Part shown: piece after piece, positions 25,204-34,978 of the stretch
How positions within the stretch are numbered: the first letter of the stretch is position 1
Layout: each line of letters begins with the position of its first letter
Origin: Roseibium sediminis
GTDB lineage: Bacteria; Pseudomonadota; Alphaproteobacteria; Rhizobiales; Stappiaceae
Direction: 5' to 3'
NCBI RefSeq assembly: GCF_008711325.1
Contig: NZ_VXDB01000018.1
Location: forward strand, 33,979-97,978
Length of the DNA stretch: 64,000 bases
Translations under genes and position numbers: made by a program
The notes under the pieces: model-generated
What the model saw: only the letters and a program-made list of their open reading frames with translations
What the model was told of the DNA's origin: nothing
The model's database searches: none

Positions 25204-26640
25204 GTGGGCGCTACTGTCGCCATTATCGGACGGCCGAATGTCGGCAAGTCCACGCTGTTTAATCGCCTTGTCGGCAAACGTCTTGCGCTGGTTGACGACA
25301 CGCCGGGTGTGACCCGCGACCGTCGTCCCGGCGAGGCGCGACTGGGCGATCTGCGCTTTACCATCATGGATACGGCCGGGCTGGAAGATGCTGATGCCGC
25401 TTCGCTGGAAGGTCGCATGCGCCGCCAGACCGAAGAGGCGATCGAGGAAGCGGATGCCATCCTCTTCGTGATCGATGCCCGTGCCGGTGTAACCCCTCTC
25501 GATGCGCATTTTGCTGCAGTTGCCCGCAAGACCACCACGCCGGTGATCCTGCTGGCCAACAAGGCCGAGGGCCGTGCCGGCGAAAGCGGTCTGTATGAGT
25601 CCTATTCGCTCGGCCTTGGTGAGCCGATCGCGATCTCTGCCGAACACGGCGAGGGTCTTGCTGACCTCTATGACGCGCTGAAGCCTTATGTGGACGCGGT
25701 TACCGAGGAAGAAGAGGCGGCTCTTGAGGAAGCCCGAACCGAAGTTGAACTGAAGTTCGACGAGGACGGTGAGCTGATCGAGGAAGAGGACGATCCGGTT
25801 GGCACCAAGGAGCGTCCGCTTCGTGTTGCCATTGTCGGGCGTCCGAATGCTGGCAAGTCCACCCTGATCAACCGCATGCTTGGCGAAGACCGCATGCTCA
25901 CCGGTCCGGAAGCGGGGATCACGCGCGATTCCATCTCTGTCGACTGGGAGTGGCGCGACCGGCACATCAAGCTGTTTGACACTGCAGGTATTCGCCGCAA
26001 GTCGCGTGTTCAGGAAAAACTGGAAAAGCTGTCCGTTGCCGATGCTCTTCGCGCGATCAAGTTTGCCGAAGTCGTTGTCGTGACGCTGGATGCCACGAAC
26101 TCCTTTGAAAAGCAGGACCTGCAGATCATCGACCTTGTGGCCCGCGAAGGCCGCGCACTGGTGATTGCGATCAACAAATGGGATCTGGTGGAAGATCGGG
26201 AAGCGGCGTGGAAGAAGATCCGCGATGCCAACGAGCGCTATTTCAACCAGATTCGCGGCGTTCAGATCGCGACCCTGTCCGGTATTCAGGGGCAGGGGAT
26301 CGACAGATTGCTGGAAAGCGTCTTCACCGCCTATGAGCATTGGAACGCTCGCGTTTCAACGTCACGGTTGAACCGCTGGCTGGAAAAAGTCACGGGCAGC
26401 CATCCGCCTCCAGCGGTTGCCGGTCGCCGCGTGCGCCTGCGCTATCTCACCCAGCCGAAGACAAGGCCGCCGCATTTCGTGGCCTTCTGTTCCCGGCCGG
26501 AGCAATTGCCGGAAAGCTATACCCGCTATCTGGTCAACAACCTGCGAGAGGCATTCGATATTCCCGGATCGCCGATCCGCTTTTCCTATCGCAAGGGCGA
26601 AAACCCCTATGCGAAGCCGAGGAAAAGAAAAATCCAATAA
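25204..26640 (+). CDS. der: Ribosome-assembly GTPase Der (EngA)
   Basis: A 478-residue GTPase with two tandem G domains and a C-terminal KH-like domain, needed for 50S subunit maturation. The first P-loop GRPNVGKST is at residues 9-17 and the second GRPNAGKST near 213, with DTAG and NKAE/NKWD motifs in each. The two domains are joined by a long, highly acidic linker (about 165-200, many Glu), a usual feature in alphaproteobacteria. The start is GTG at 25204 with AGGAG upstream. It is the last gene of yfgM-like-bamB-der; a terminator follows. Confidence 0.96.
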   Translation: MGATVAIIGRPNVGKSTLFNRLVGKRLALVDDTPGVTRDRRPGEARLGDLRFTIMDTAGLEDADAASLEGRMRRQTEEAIEEADAILFVIDARAGVTPLDAHFAAVARKTTTPVILLANKAEGRAGESGLYESYSLGLGEPIAISAEHGEGLADLYDALKPYVDAVTEEEEAALEEARTEVELKFDEDGELIEEEDDPVGTKERPLRVAIVGRPNAGKSTLINRMLGEDRMLTGPEAGITRDSISVDWEWRDRHIKLFDTAGIRRKSRVQEKLEKLSVADALRAIKFAEVVVVTLDATNSFEKQDLQIIDLVAREGRALVIAINKWDLVEDREAAWKKIRDANERYFNQIRGVQIATLSGIQGQGIDRLLESVFTAYEHWNARVSTSRLNRWLEKVTGSHPPPAVAGRRVRLRYLTQPKTRPPHFVAFCSRPEQLPESYTRYLVNNLREAFDIPGSPIRFSYRKGENPYAKPRKRKIQ

Positions 26641-26661
26641 GGGCAGCTTGGGTTGCCATTT

Positions 26662-26692
26662 GTCCGGGTCGTTTCAGCGGCCCGGACTTTTT
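26662..26692 (+). terminator. Rho-independent terminator after der
   Basis: GTCCGGG (26662-26668) pairs with CCCGGAC (26681-26687), followed by TTTTT. Confidence 0.85.
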
Positions 26693-26710
26693 GTGAAACA
26701 GGAGTTTTTG

Positions 26711-27520
26711 ATGGCAAACGATCGGTATGATTTTGCGGTGGCGCTGGCACACAAGGCCGGCAATCTGGGGATGGAGTATTTCCGGCGTCTGGACACGCTT
26801 ACCATCACCTCCAAGGGCCATCAGGATCTTGTCTCGGAAGCCGATCGTGACGTTGAAACTCTGGTCCGCAAGGAAATCGCCGCAGTCTTTCCCGATGATG
26901 GCATTGTCGGCGAAGAGTATGGCACCGTTGAGGGAACCTCCGGTTATACTTGGGTAATCGACCCCATCGATGGCACCGCGAATTTTGTCAGCGGCATCCC
27001 GCAGTGGTGCGTGATCCTGGCTTGTGTACGCGGCGATGAAACCGTCATCGGCGTCATTCGCGAGCCGAATACCGGCGAAACCTTCCGGGCGGCGCTCGGG
27101 AGGGGGGCCTATGTCAACGACCGCAAGATCGCGGCTTCGTCCTCCACAAGTGTCGCTGTGGGCTCCACCGGGGTCGGCTTTAATGGCCGTACGGCGGCAA
27201 CGGATGTGGTCAATGCTGTCGGTGCGCTCATTTCAAAGGGCGGGATTTTCTTCCGCAATGCCTCCGGCGGCCTGATGCTGGCCTATGCGGCTTCCGGGCG
27301 CCTGATCGGCTATATCGAGCCGCACATGAACTCCTGGGACTGTCTGGCCGGCATGCTCATCGCTGCAGAAGCTGGCAACCGCATGGAAGCCGTCAACATT
27401 CCCCACGCCGTTCATCACGGCTGCCGCGTCGTCGTCGGCGCGCCCGGCGTCTATGACGAACTCAAGATGATCGCTGACACGTCTTTTGCACCTTTGCCGG
27501 AAAAATATTCGGCTGCCTGA
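26711..27520 (+). CDS. Inositol monophosphatase-family phosphatase
   Basis: A 269-residue magnesium-dependent phosphatase of the inositol monophosphatase/CysQ/SuhB superfamily. All metal motifs are present: GEEYG near 67, DPIDGTANF near 83-91 and the late NSWDCLAGMLIAAEAG near 210-225. CAGGAG stands before the ATG at 26711. Inositol phosphates, 3'-phosphoadenosine phosphate or histidinol phosphate are all possible substrates. It is monocistronic, flanked by terminators on both sides. Confidence 0.9.
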   Translation: MANDRYDFAVALAHKAGNLGMEYFRRLDTLTITSKGHQDLVSEADRDVETLVRKEIAAVFPDDGIVGEEYGTVEGTSGYTWVIDPIDGTANFVSGIPQWCVILACVRGDETVIGVIREPNTGETFRAALGRGAYVNDRKIAASSSTSVAVGSTGVGFNGRTAATDVVNAVGALISKGGIFFRNASGGLMLAYAASGRLIGYIEPHMNSWDCLAGMLIAAEAGNRMEAVNIPHAVHHGCRVVVGAPGVYDELKMIADTSFAPLPEKYSAA

Positions 27521-27544
27521 CATTCGCAGTCAAAGGTTATGATG

Positions 27545-27570
27545 ACCCGGCCTTTGTGGCCGGGTATTTT
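27545..27570 (+). terminator. Rho-independent terminator after the phosphatase gene
   Basis: ACCCGGCC and GGCCGGGT pair around a five-base loop, followed by A-TTTT. Confidence 0.8.
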
Positions 27571-27617
27571 CTTATCTTTGGACCGATGTTTCATCGGAAC
27601 CGCGGCGGCCATTCAGC

Positions 27618-28954
27618 TCAATTTTCCCTAGTCAGCAAATACTCCGCAACCGCCTGATAGGCGGGTAGGGAGGTTGGGTCGATGTAGCCGTTCTTGGCCT
27701 GCGGATGGGATGAAAACCGGACCAGAACCATCTCGGCTTTGGGATCGATATAGATGGTCTGGCCGTGAACGCCGCGCGCGGCAAAGGCGCCGTGGCTGTT
27801 GTGAAACACCCACCACTGGCTGCGATAGCTTGCACCGGGCAGTGTCGGGAACCCGGCGAATTTTTCTCTTGTCCCTCCGGTCCGGATGGTATCGATAACG
27901 GAAGCAGGGAATAGCTGCTTGCCGCCAAGCTGACCCTTGTTCAGCACAAGTTGCCCGAGACGCCCGAGATCGCGCAGGCCTGCAGACAACCCGCCACCAG
28001 CAAAGGGCAGGCCTTTGCCATCCACGTCATGTAGGCGGTCTGTTCCGCGCCCATGGGCTTCCAGAGCCGATTTGAGGCAAGTTCCGTGACGGATTGGCCG
28101 GAGACACGACTGATCAGCCAGCCCAGCATGTCGGAATTGATGGTCTTGTAGTGGAAGGTATCGCCATGATTGCCGTCCGGCCTGACTTGCTGGAGATATT
28201 CCCAATAGCCATCCGGCCCGGAATAGTCCTGCGCCTTGGGCAGCGGGCTCGCGGCCCCCGAATAGGTCCAGATATCGGCATTTGGGTCCGAATAGTCTTC
28301 CGAGTAGGCAACGCCTGTGGTCATGTCCATGACCTGACGAACCGTGGCCGTTGCAAAGGCGCTGTCGCCGATTTCCGGAATGATGTCTTTCACCAGCGCA
28401 GTTTCGTCCAGTGTGCCCTCGGCAACGAGGATTTGTGCCAGCAGTCCGGTCACCGACTTCGTCATCGACATGGCGGCATGTTTGCCGCCTTCATCGAGGC
28501 AGCCGAAATAGCGCTCATACACCACCTTGCCCTTGTGCAGGATCAGCATGCCGTCCGTGTAGTTGGCATGGAGCGATTGGTCCCACGTCATCGGATCGGT
28601 ATTGCCGATTGGGGTGAAGGTCAGCTGGTCAATGGCGACCCGGTGGTCGGCAAATTCCACTGGCGGGGCGTAGGCGAGCGGCAAGGGGGCGCCAAGCCCG
28701 CGGCTGATTTCCTCTGTCGGCAGAAACTCACGCAGGTGACAGACGGACCAGCGGAGTTTTGGAAAACTGAAATAGACCGAATCTGGCTGGGTGATCAGCT
28801 TGTCTGGCGGCGGCGGAAAGCCCTGCATCCAGCCAAGGACCCGGGGATCGGATTGTTGCGCGCCCAAAGATGCCTTGTCTTGCGCCGCTGCATATTGGCT
28901 GGCAAGGCCACCAACGCCGAGGGCGAGCCAGAAAATGCCGATCCGTTTCATCAT
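27618..28954 (-). pseudogene. NylB-like serine hydrolase (beta-lactamase fold), frameshifted
   Basis: The gene would encode a secreted beta-lactamase-fold serine hydrolase similar to 6-aminohexanoate-dimer hydrolase. The first frame runs from the ATG at 28954 through a signal peptide (FWLALGVGGLASQYAAA), the catalytic SMTK box and FHYKTINSDMLGW to RLWKPMGAEQTAYM. Near 28021-28030 the homology jumps to another frame, which continues DGKGLPFAGGGLSAGLRDLG and ends with GVHGQTIYIDP to the stop at 27618. One missing base relative to the ancestral gene explains the jump. The two halves together make a full-length enzyme, so this is either a recent inactivation or a sequencing error. Confidence 0.82.
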
Positions 28955-28988
28955 GCCATCCCTCGAATACAAAACCTCAAAAAGTGAA

Positions 28989-29007
28989 CCGGAGCGCGAT
29001 GCTCCGG
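28989..29007 (-). terminator. Probable terminator of the outer-membrane barrel gene
   Basis: CCGGAGC and GCTCCGG pair around a five-base loop. On the minus strand the stem is followed by TTCACTTTTT, a weak T tract. It lies just after the barrel-gene stop. Confidence 0.5.
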
Positions 29008-29023
29008 GCAATGCGATGCTGTG

Positions 29024-30484
29024 TCAGTAGTTGATCACCAGATTGACGAACCCGCCATACCAGACCGGAAGACTGCGGCCCGCCGCCAGTTCCAGCCCGG
29101 TGCCGGGCAAGGAGGCGCTGATTCCTGCAGTCAGATAGGCGTTCGGAGTGACGATCCGGCTATATTCCAGAAAGAAATCATCGGCGAGATGGGCGTTTGT
29201 GACTCCGGCAACGATATTGTCGCCGCCTGCTATCTCGAACCGGGTCGCCTGCCCGAACTGAATGGGGCTGCGCAACTCGTTGGCACGAATATGCGCATAG
29301 CGCAGGGTCAGTGTGTCCCGTTGTGTCGGTTTGATGGCAAAGGCCAGCTCATGCGCCTGAACGTTGGAATTGATGAAGGTCATCGAGGACTTCGATCCCG
29401 TGGCCCAGGTGCTCGGGTTGCCGTCGTAATAGAGCGGGTCGAACCTCTCCTGCCGCGCGGTTGAGGGATCATCACCGGAAAAGGTCTTGTAGGTATAGGT
29501 GAGGGACGGAAGCCAGCGAACCTTCGTCCACGTATGCCCCGCCTGCAGGCGCCCGCCCCAGGCAAGCATGTCCTTGCCGGTTTCCTCGTTCCACTCAACG
29601 GCTCCGTCAAGCGCAAAGAACATGGTGCCATAGGGGTTCTCAAGCGTGTTTGAACGCAGGTAAATGCTGACGGCGTTCAGCCCCTCGCGGGCACCGGGTT
29701 GAATGGTCGGCGCGCCTGTGCCACCAGCTGCTGCCCTCGGATAGGCGCTGTTTGAGTGCAAGACATTCAGATAGGTCAGTCCAGCGAACCCGCCGGTTGA
29801 CCCGTCATAGCGCATGTCGAACCCTGCCAGCCTGTTCTCATTGTCGCTGGAGGGAACTTCGTTCGGATCAAGATAAAAGGCGGTCGCTGAAAAGGGGCCG
29901 TGTTTCGCGCGGGCGAGCGCCGACATTTCCCACGCCTTTCGGGGGCCGAATTTCAGCGCACCGCGCTCAAATCCGCTGGAGCCGCCATTGGCAAGCAGCA
30001 TGCCCGTACCGGCGCGAAACTCGCGTGGGCCGACGGAAAAATCCGCCTCCGACAGCGCGCTGAAGCGCTTGGCGATGCCGACATAGCCTTCTTCCAGAGT
30101 GATGCGCCCGCTGTCGCCCTCGTCATAGGCATCCAGACCCTGCGTGTAGGAGGCAACGAGAGAGGCCTTGCCGTATAGCGACAGATCGCCGGGGAGGGTC
30201 TGGGAGATACTGACACCGGGTTTGGCGTAGTATTCCACCCAGACCTTGTCGGTCTCATAGTCGGCACTGCGGGCAAACGTGTCCGACAGGGTCCAGAAGA
30301 GGTTGCTTTCGCCAACTAGGTTGACACCCGCCTGCGCGAGCAGCCGGATTTCCAACCCATTGTCGTTTCGGTACACAAACCGCTCATCATTTTGCGCAAA
30401 AGCCCCTGCAGCCCCAAGCCCGACAAACAAGGCGGCTGCGGAAAACATAGCTGAAAATCGACTGCCCGGCATGTGACTACGCAT
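29024..30484 (-). CDS. Outer-membrane beta-barrel protein, alginate-export-like
   Basis: A 486-residue protein with a signal peptide ending AAGAFA and then alternating aromatic/hydrophobic strands typical of an outer-membrane barrel, closing with LVINY, an aromatic-terminated beta-signal. The general pattern (ADFSVGPREFRAGTGM, then KVRWLPSLTYTYKTFSGDD) resembles the alginate-export (AlgE-like) family, which forms anion-selective channels, but I cannot exclude another porin-like family. Starts at 30484 (used) and 30472 are both possible; neither has a strong ribosome site. It precedes the frameshifted hydrolase on the same strand, with a probable terminator between them. Confidence 0.65.
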   Translation of the reverse strand: MRSHMPGSRFSAMFSAAALFVGLGAAGAFAQNDERFVYRNDNGLEIRLLAQAGVNLVGESNLFWTLSDTFARSADYETDKVWVEYYAKPGVSISQTLPGDLSLYGKASLVASYTQGLDAYDEGDSGRITLEEGYVGIAKRFSALSEADFSVGPREFRAGTGMLLANGGSSGFERGALKFGPRKAWEMSALARAKHGPFSATAFYLDPNEVPSSDNENRLAGFDMRYDGSTGGFAGLTYLNVLHSNSAYPRAAAGGTGAPTIQPGAREGLNAVSIYLRSNTLENPYGTMFFALDGAVEWNEETGKDMLAWGGRLQAGHTWTKVRWLPSLTYTYKTFSGDDPSTARQERFDPLYYDGNPSTWATGSKSSMTFINSNVQAHELAFAIKPTQRDTLTLRYAHIRANELRSPIQFGQATRFEIAGGDNIVAGVTNAHLADDFFLEYSRIVTPNAYLTAGISASLPGTGLELAAGRSLPVWYGGFVNLVINY

Positions 30485-30575
30485 TTCATTCAAGATACAC
30501 GTAAAAATACGGAGTCCAGAAGAAAGGCAACCGTCACAAGGAGTCAAGTCGGGAGCGATGTGCAATTCTGACGAT

Positions 30576-30615
30576 CAATCTACAAGCAGATTGCATTCGG
30601 TCGCCAGACCGAATG
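30576..30615. other. Tandem perfect hairpins between the dehydrogenase and barrel genes
   Basis: CAATCT/AGATTG (30576-30593) is followed directly by CATTCGGTC/GACCGAATG (30594-30615, four-base loop). Neither has a T tract on the minus strand. They end the purF-side transcript or form a structured leader for the barrel gene. Confidence 0.55.
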
Positions 30616-30622
30616 TCATGCC

Positions 30623-31348
30623 TCAGCCCCAGACGCCCTTTACCCGGTCGAACACCTTTCCGGTCTCGGTCACGTCCTTGCCGACGAGTTTCAGAAGGTC
30701 GGTGGCGACGGATTCGGGTTTGGGGAGTTTGTCCGGGTCTTCACCGGGCATCGCCTTGGCTCTGTGGCCTGTGCGGACCGGGCCGGGGTCGGCCAGATTG
30801 ATCCGCATGGCGGTTTTTTCGGTCTCTGCGGCGTAGGTCTTCACCATGGCTTCAAGCGCTGCCTTGGTGGTTGCCTGCAGGCCCCAGAACGGCGTTGTGG
30901 TGCGCACATGGCCGTCAGTCAGGAAGAGCGCACGTCCGGCATCCGACTGGCGCAACAGAACGTCCAGAGAGCGCAGCAGGCGGTAATTGGCGGTGACATT
31001 GGTTGCCATCGCCTCATCAAAGGTCTTCACCTTGATATGGCCGACGGGCGACAGCGTTGCTGCCATCGCCGCGTTGCCGATCAGGATATCCAGCTTCTTC
31101 CAGCGTTCGAAGATCGCAGCCCCCAGACGGTCGAGCGCATCGAAGTCCTTCAGGTCCACCGGTACCAGCGTTGCGGACGGGCCGCCAGCCTGCTTGATGG
31201 CATCATCCAGTTCTTCAAGTCCGCCCACGGTGCGGGCAATGGCAATGACCTGCGCCCCGCGGGCGCCCAGTTGTCTTGCCAGTTCATAGCCGATGCCGCG
31301 CGAGGCACCGGTCACGAGAGCAACGCGACCTTCGAAATCCTTTTCCAT
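30623..31348 (-). CDS. Short-chain dehydrogenase-like protein lacking the catalytic tyrosine
   Basis: A 241-residue Rossmann-fold protein of the short-chain dehydrogenase family. The cofactor motif TGASRGIG is at 13-20 and GNAA at 91-94. However, the usual Tyr-x-x-x-Lys reads Gln158-Ala-Thr-Thr-Lys162, and the catalytic serine position is Thr144/Asp145. The lysine is kept, so it may bind the cofactor without normal oxidoreductase chemistry. It starts seven bases after purF ends and is the last gene of the dnaB-alr-radA-cvpA-purF run, a placement often seen in this order of bacteria. Its role there is unknown. Confidence 0.85.
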   Translation of the reverse strand: MEKDFEGRVALVTGASRGIGYELARQLGARGAQVIAIARTVGGLEELDDAIKQAGGPSATLVPVDLKDFDALDRLGAAIFERWKKLDILIGNAAMAATLSPVGHIKVKTFDEAMATNVTANYRLLRSLDVLLRQSDAGRALFLTDGHVRTTTPFWGLQATTKAALEAMVKTYAAETEKTAMRINLADPGPVRTGHRAKAMPGEDPDKLPKPESVATDLLKLVGKDVTETGKVFDRVKGVWG

Positions 31349-31355
31349 GACCGTC

Positions 31356-32828
31356 CTATCGCACTTCCACCAGACGCGGCGAGCGGACAAAGTCCTGATC
31401 GCCTGCAAGGTCTGTCAGTGGCGTCGGATAGTCGCCAGTGAAGCAATGGTCGGTGAACTGCGGCTGGTCCTTGTCGCGGCAATCATAGCCCATGGCGCGG
31501 TAGATGCCGTCCACGGACAGGAAGGCGAGGGAGTCCGCGCCGATATAGTTCTTCATTTCTTCAAGGCTGTAACGGGCGGCCAGAAGGCGTTCGCGTTCCG
31601 GCGTGTCGATCCCGTAATAGTCGGAATAGCGGATCGGCGGGCTGGCCAGGCGGAAGTGAACTTCTGCCGCGCCTGCTTCGCGGATCATCTGCACGATCTT
31701 CACCGAAGTAGTGCCGCGCACAAGGCTGTCGTCAATCAGGGTGACGCGCTTGCCCTGAATCTGGGAGCGGTTGGCGGAGTGCTTCATCTTCACGCCGAGA
31801 GCGCGGATCGACTGGGTCGGTTCGATGAAGGTTCGGCCAACATAGTGGTTGCGGATGATGCCGAGTTCGAAGGGAACACCGGATTCCTGGCTGTAACCGA
31901 TTGCCGCAGGAACGCCGCTGTCCGGAACGGGCACGACAACATCGCTTTCCGCGTGGGATTCGCGGGCAAGCTGACGGCCCATTTCGCGGCGCACATCATA
32001 GACGCTGCGACCGCCGACGATGGAGTCGGGGCGCGAGAAGTAGATGTATTCGAAAATGCAAGGGCGTGCGGGCTTGCGACCGAAGGGGAAGAAGGATTCA
32101 ATCCCGGTGGATGTGCAGACGATGACTTCGCCGTTTTCGACTTCGCGGATGAACTTGGCGCCGATGATGTCGAGCGCACAGGTTTCCGAGGCAAGGATCG
32201 GCGCGCCATTGAGGTCACCCAGAACAAGCGGGCGAATGCCGAGCGGATCGCGTGCGCCGATCAGCTTCTTGGCTGTCAGGGCAACGAGCGCATAGGCGCC
32301 TTCCATGTGGGTGATGGCGTCGATGAAGCGGTCGACGATCTTCTTTTCACGGGAGCGGGCGACCAGCTGCAGGACCACTTCGGAGTCCGAGGTCGACTGG
32401 CAGATCGCGCCGTCGCGGATAAGGCCCTGACGAAGGGTCAGTGCGTTGGTGAAGTTGCCATTATGACAGATGGCGATGCCGCCGCCATCCAGCTCTGCAA
32501 AAAGCGGCTGGACGTTACGCAGGATGGTTTCGCCGGTGGTGGAGTAGCGAACGTGGCCGACGGCAGCTGCACCTGTCAGGCGGCCAATCGTTTCCGCGTT
32601 GGAGAAGTGATCGCCAACCAGACCGAGGTGCCGCTCCGCGCGGAACTGGTCATTGTCGAAGGTCACGATGCCGGCTGCTTCCTGACCGCGGTGCTGCAGG
32701 GCGTGCAGGCCTAGCGCTGTCAGCGCGCTTGCGTCTTCATGGCCGAGAATACCGAAAACACCACATTCTTCCCGCAGTCGATCCGCATCCGGATCGAACG
32801 GCTCATCCATAAAGGCATCACCCGCCAT
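31356..32828 (-). CDS. purF: Amidophosphoribosyltransferase
   Basis: First committed enzyme of purine synthesis: transfers glutamine amide nitrogen to PRPP. The 490-residue proenzyme has a short propeptide and the nucleophile Cys22 in EECGVFGI, exposed on processing. The glutaminase domain shows HALQHRGQEAAG and ICHNGNF; the phosphoribosyltransferase domain has the PRPP loop VTLIDDSLVRGTTS. The start at 32828 gives the expected length. It follows cvpA by 72 bases, the same neighbour as in E. coli. Confidence 0.95.
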   Translation of the reverse strand: MAGDAFMDEPFDPDADRLREECGVFGILGHEDASALTALGLHALQHRGQEAAGIVTFDNDQFRAERHLGLVGDHFSNAETIGRLTGAAAVGHVRYSTTGETILRNVQPLFAELDGGGIAICHNGNFTNALTLRQGLIRDGAICQSTSDSEVVLQLVARSREKKIVDRFIDAITHMEGAYALVALTAKKLIGARDPLGIRPLVLGDLNGAPILASETCALDIIGAKFIREVENGEVIVCTSTGIESFFPFGRKPARPCIFEYIYFSRPDSIVGGRSVYDVRREMGRQLARESHAESDVVVPVPDSGVPAAIGYSQESGVPFELGIIRNHYVGRTFIEPTQSIRALGVKMKHSANRSQIQGKRVTLIDDSLVRGTTSVKIVQMIREAGAAEVHFRLASPPIRYSDYYGIDTPERERLLAARYSLEEMKNYIGADSLAFLSVDGIYRAMGYDCRDKDQPQFTDHCFTGDYPTPLTDLAGDQDFVRSPRLVEVR

Positions 32829-32900
32829 GGCGAGACTCCTTGTCAGATTTTAAAGGGACCGGAATTGCCGGTCTTCATGTCAAGCGGTCAGGCTGCCCGT

Positions 32901-33512
32901 TTACTGGGTGGTCAGCCTGTCCAGGGCCTGTTGCTCAGACGCGCTATACTCAGGCTCATCGCCTTCTGCAACAGGCTGTTGTGTCGTGCGTGCAGAAGTT
33001 GCGCCACGAATGCGGTCCAGAATTTCCTTTTCCGGGTCTTCCGGCAGGATGCTGACAAGGCGTTCACCAACTGACAACAGGATCGGACGGGACTTGGCCT
33101 GCAGGATCCAGTTGGGCTGCTGTTCGGGAACAACGAACCAGTTGAAGAACATCATGGCGACAACGACCAGCAAGAGGCCACGAGCAGCGCCGAACAGGAA
33201 ACCGAGGGTCCGGTCCAGAGCGCCGATGCGGCTGTCGAGCACGAAATCGGATATCCGCATGGTGATATAGGAGACGATGATCAGCGTGACAAGGAACACG
33301 GCTGCCACAGAAGCACCAAGCGCCACCATCGGGTGGTTGATATATTGCTTTGCGATGGGCAGGACCTGATCATACAGCAGATAGGCAGCAATGGCTGCGG
33401 CAACCCAGGAAGCGATCGAAAGCACTTCGCGCACGAAGCCACGGATCATGGCCAGTACGGCCGAAACCAGCATGATGGCGAGAAGGATTCCGTCCAGCAG
33501 CGTGATCGGCAT
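32901..33512 (-). CDS. cvpA: CvpA-family inner-membrane protein
   Basis: A 203-residue membrane protein with four hydrophobic helices in the N-terminal 120 residues (starting PITLLDGILLAIMLVSAVLAM) and a soluble acidic tail. CvpA proteins are needed for colicin V production in E. coli and for envelope-stress tolerance; the molecular activity is unknown. The ATG at 33512 starts the first helix; a longer reading from 33683 would run into radA and is rejected. It lies between radA and purF, consistent with cotranscription. Confidence 0.88.
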   Translation of the reverse strand: MPITLLDGILLAIMLVSAVLAMIRGFVREVLSIASWVAAAIAAYLLYDQVLPIAKQYINHPMVALGASVAAVFLVTLIIVSYITMRISDFVLDSRIGALDRTLGFLFGAARGLLLVVVAMMFFNWFVVPEQQPNWILQAKSRPILLSVGERLVSILPEDPEKEILDRIRGATSARTTQQPVAEGDEPEYSASEQQALDRLTTQ

Positions 33513-33562
33513 CTTGGGTATAAGTCCTCTGTTTGCGCTTCGAGGTTTGCGTAGAGAATGCG

Positions 33563-34957
33563 TCAGTCTTGTGGCGACGCACCAGAGCGAACCGCGAGTT
33601 TTGCGACAAAGTCCCCAAGTTCTGGGAGACCTGTCGCCGAAAATCCGTTTGCCATTTTGTCCTTCAGGTTTCCTTCCGGACAATAGGCCTGTTCAAAGCC
33701 CAGTTTCTGGGCCTCTTTCAGTCTGGCAGGCGCCTGGGCAACGGGCCTGATTGCGCCGGACAAACTGATTTCGCCGAAATAGACGCAATTGGCCGGAAGG
33801 GCAAGACCACTGAGCGAGGAGATAAGGGCTGCAGCAACAGCAAGATCGGCTCCCGGCTCGTTGATCTTCAGGCCTCCTGCGACGTTCAAATATACGTCAT
33901 GTTGGGAAAAGCGTACACCGCATCGCGCTTCCAGCACCGCAAGGATCATGGAAAGCCGTGCAGAATCCCACCCGATGACCGCACGCCGTGGCGTGCCGAG
34001 AGAGGATTGGGCCACAAGTGCCTGAACTTCAATGAGAAGTGGGCGCGAGCCTTCCAGTCCGGCAAAGACGGCAGCGCCGGGTGCCGTGGTACTACGATCA
34101 CCGAGAAAGAGCGCGGAGGGGTTGGCGACTTCCACCAGACCCTTACCCGTCATCTCGAATACGCCGATCTCGTCGGTTGCTCCGAAGCGGTTCTTGACCG
34201 AGCGCAGGATGCGGTACTGATGGGCGCCATCGCCTTCGAAATAAAGCACGGCATCGACCATGTGTTCCACAACTCTTGGTCCCGCGATCTGCCCGTCCTT
34301 GGTGACATGGCCAACAAGGACGAGGGTCGTGCCGGTTCGTTTGGCGTAGCGTACCATGGCTTGGGCCGAGGCGCGGACCTGAGTCACGGTGCCGGGAGTC
34401 GAATCGACCTGATCGGTCCAAAGGGTCTGGATCGAATCAAGAATGAGCAGAGCAGGGGGAGGGCTTGCCTCCAGCGTGGCGAGAATGTCCTCCACGCTGG
34501 TTTCCGCCGCAAGAGCGACAGGGGCCTGCGCGAGGCCGAGACGCTCTGCCCGCAGCCGCACCTGACCAATGGCTTCTTCGCCCGAGATATAGACCGTGCG
34601 ATGCCCCAGATTGGCGAGGGCTGCTGCGGCCTGAATGAGAAGGGTCGACTTGCCGATGCCCGGATCGCCGCCGACGAGCAGCGCAGAGCCCTTGACGAAA
34701 CCGCCACCGGTTACCCGGTCAAGTTCGGCGACCTTGGCCTGAATGCGGGGAGCTTCCTTGGCATCTCCCTGCAGGCCGACAAGCTCCACCACGCGGCCCT
34801 TGGACCTTGGTGGCTTGCCCGGGCCACCTCCAATGCCGGCGCCTGTCTGTTCCTCGATAATCGAGTTCCACTCGCCACACGGTTCGCAGCGGCCGGTCCA
34901 TTTGCTGGAAACCGCGCCGCAGGATTGGCAAATGAACTGAGAGGATCTGCGAGCCAT
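33563..34957 (-). CDS. radA: DNA repair protein RadA (Sms)
   Basis: A 464-residue RecA-like branch-migration helicase for recombination. The zinc finger has Cys10, Cys13, Cys24 and Cys27; Walker A GGDPGIGKST follows near residue 98; the RadA-specific KNRFG motif is near 255; and the C-terminal Lon-like domain includes DLAVAAALISS. The ATG at 34957 opens directly before the zinc finger. It sits between alr and cvpA on the same strand. Confidence 0.96.
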   Translation of the reverse strand: MARRSSQFICQSCGAVSSKWTGRCEPCGEWNSIIEEQTGAGIGGGPGKPPRSKGRVVELVGLQGDAKEAPRIQAKVAELDRVTGGGFVKGSALLVGGDPGIGKSTLLIQAAAALANLGHRTVYISGEEAIGQVRLRAERLGLAQAPVALAAETSVEDILATLEASPPPALLILDSIQTLWTDQVDSTPGTVTQVRASAQAMVRYAKRTGTTLVLVGHVTKDGQIAGPRVVEHMVDAVLYFEGDGAHQYRILRSVKNRFGATDEIGVFEMTGKGLVEVANPSALFLGDRSTTAPGAAVFAGLEGSRPLLIEVQALVAQSSLGTPRRAVIGWDSARLSMILAVLEARCGVRFSQHDVYLNVAGGLKINEPGADLAVAAALISSLSGLALPANCVYFGEISLSGAIRPVAQAPARLKEAQKLGFEQAYCPEGNLKDKMANGFSATGLPELGDFVAKLAVRSGASPQD

Positions 34958-34978
34958 GCAGGGGCGTGCTCCCGGGGG

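Noticed and set aside
31293..32714. 473-codon plus-strand frame opposite purF
   Set aside because: Antisense shadow of a complete purF gene; low-complexity Ala/Gly/Asp composition, no start signals.
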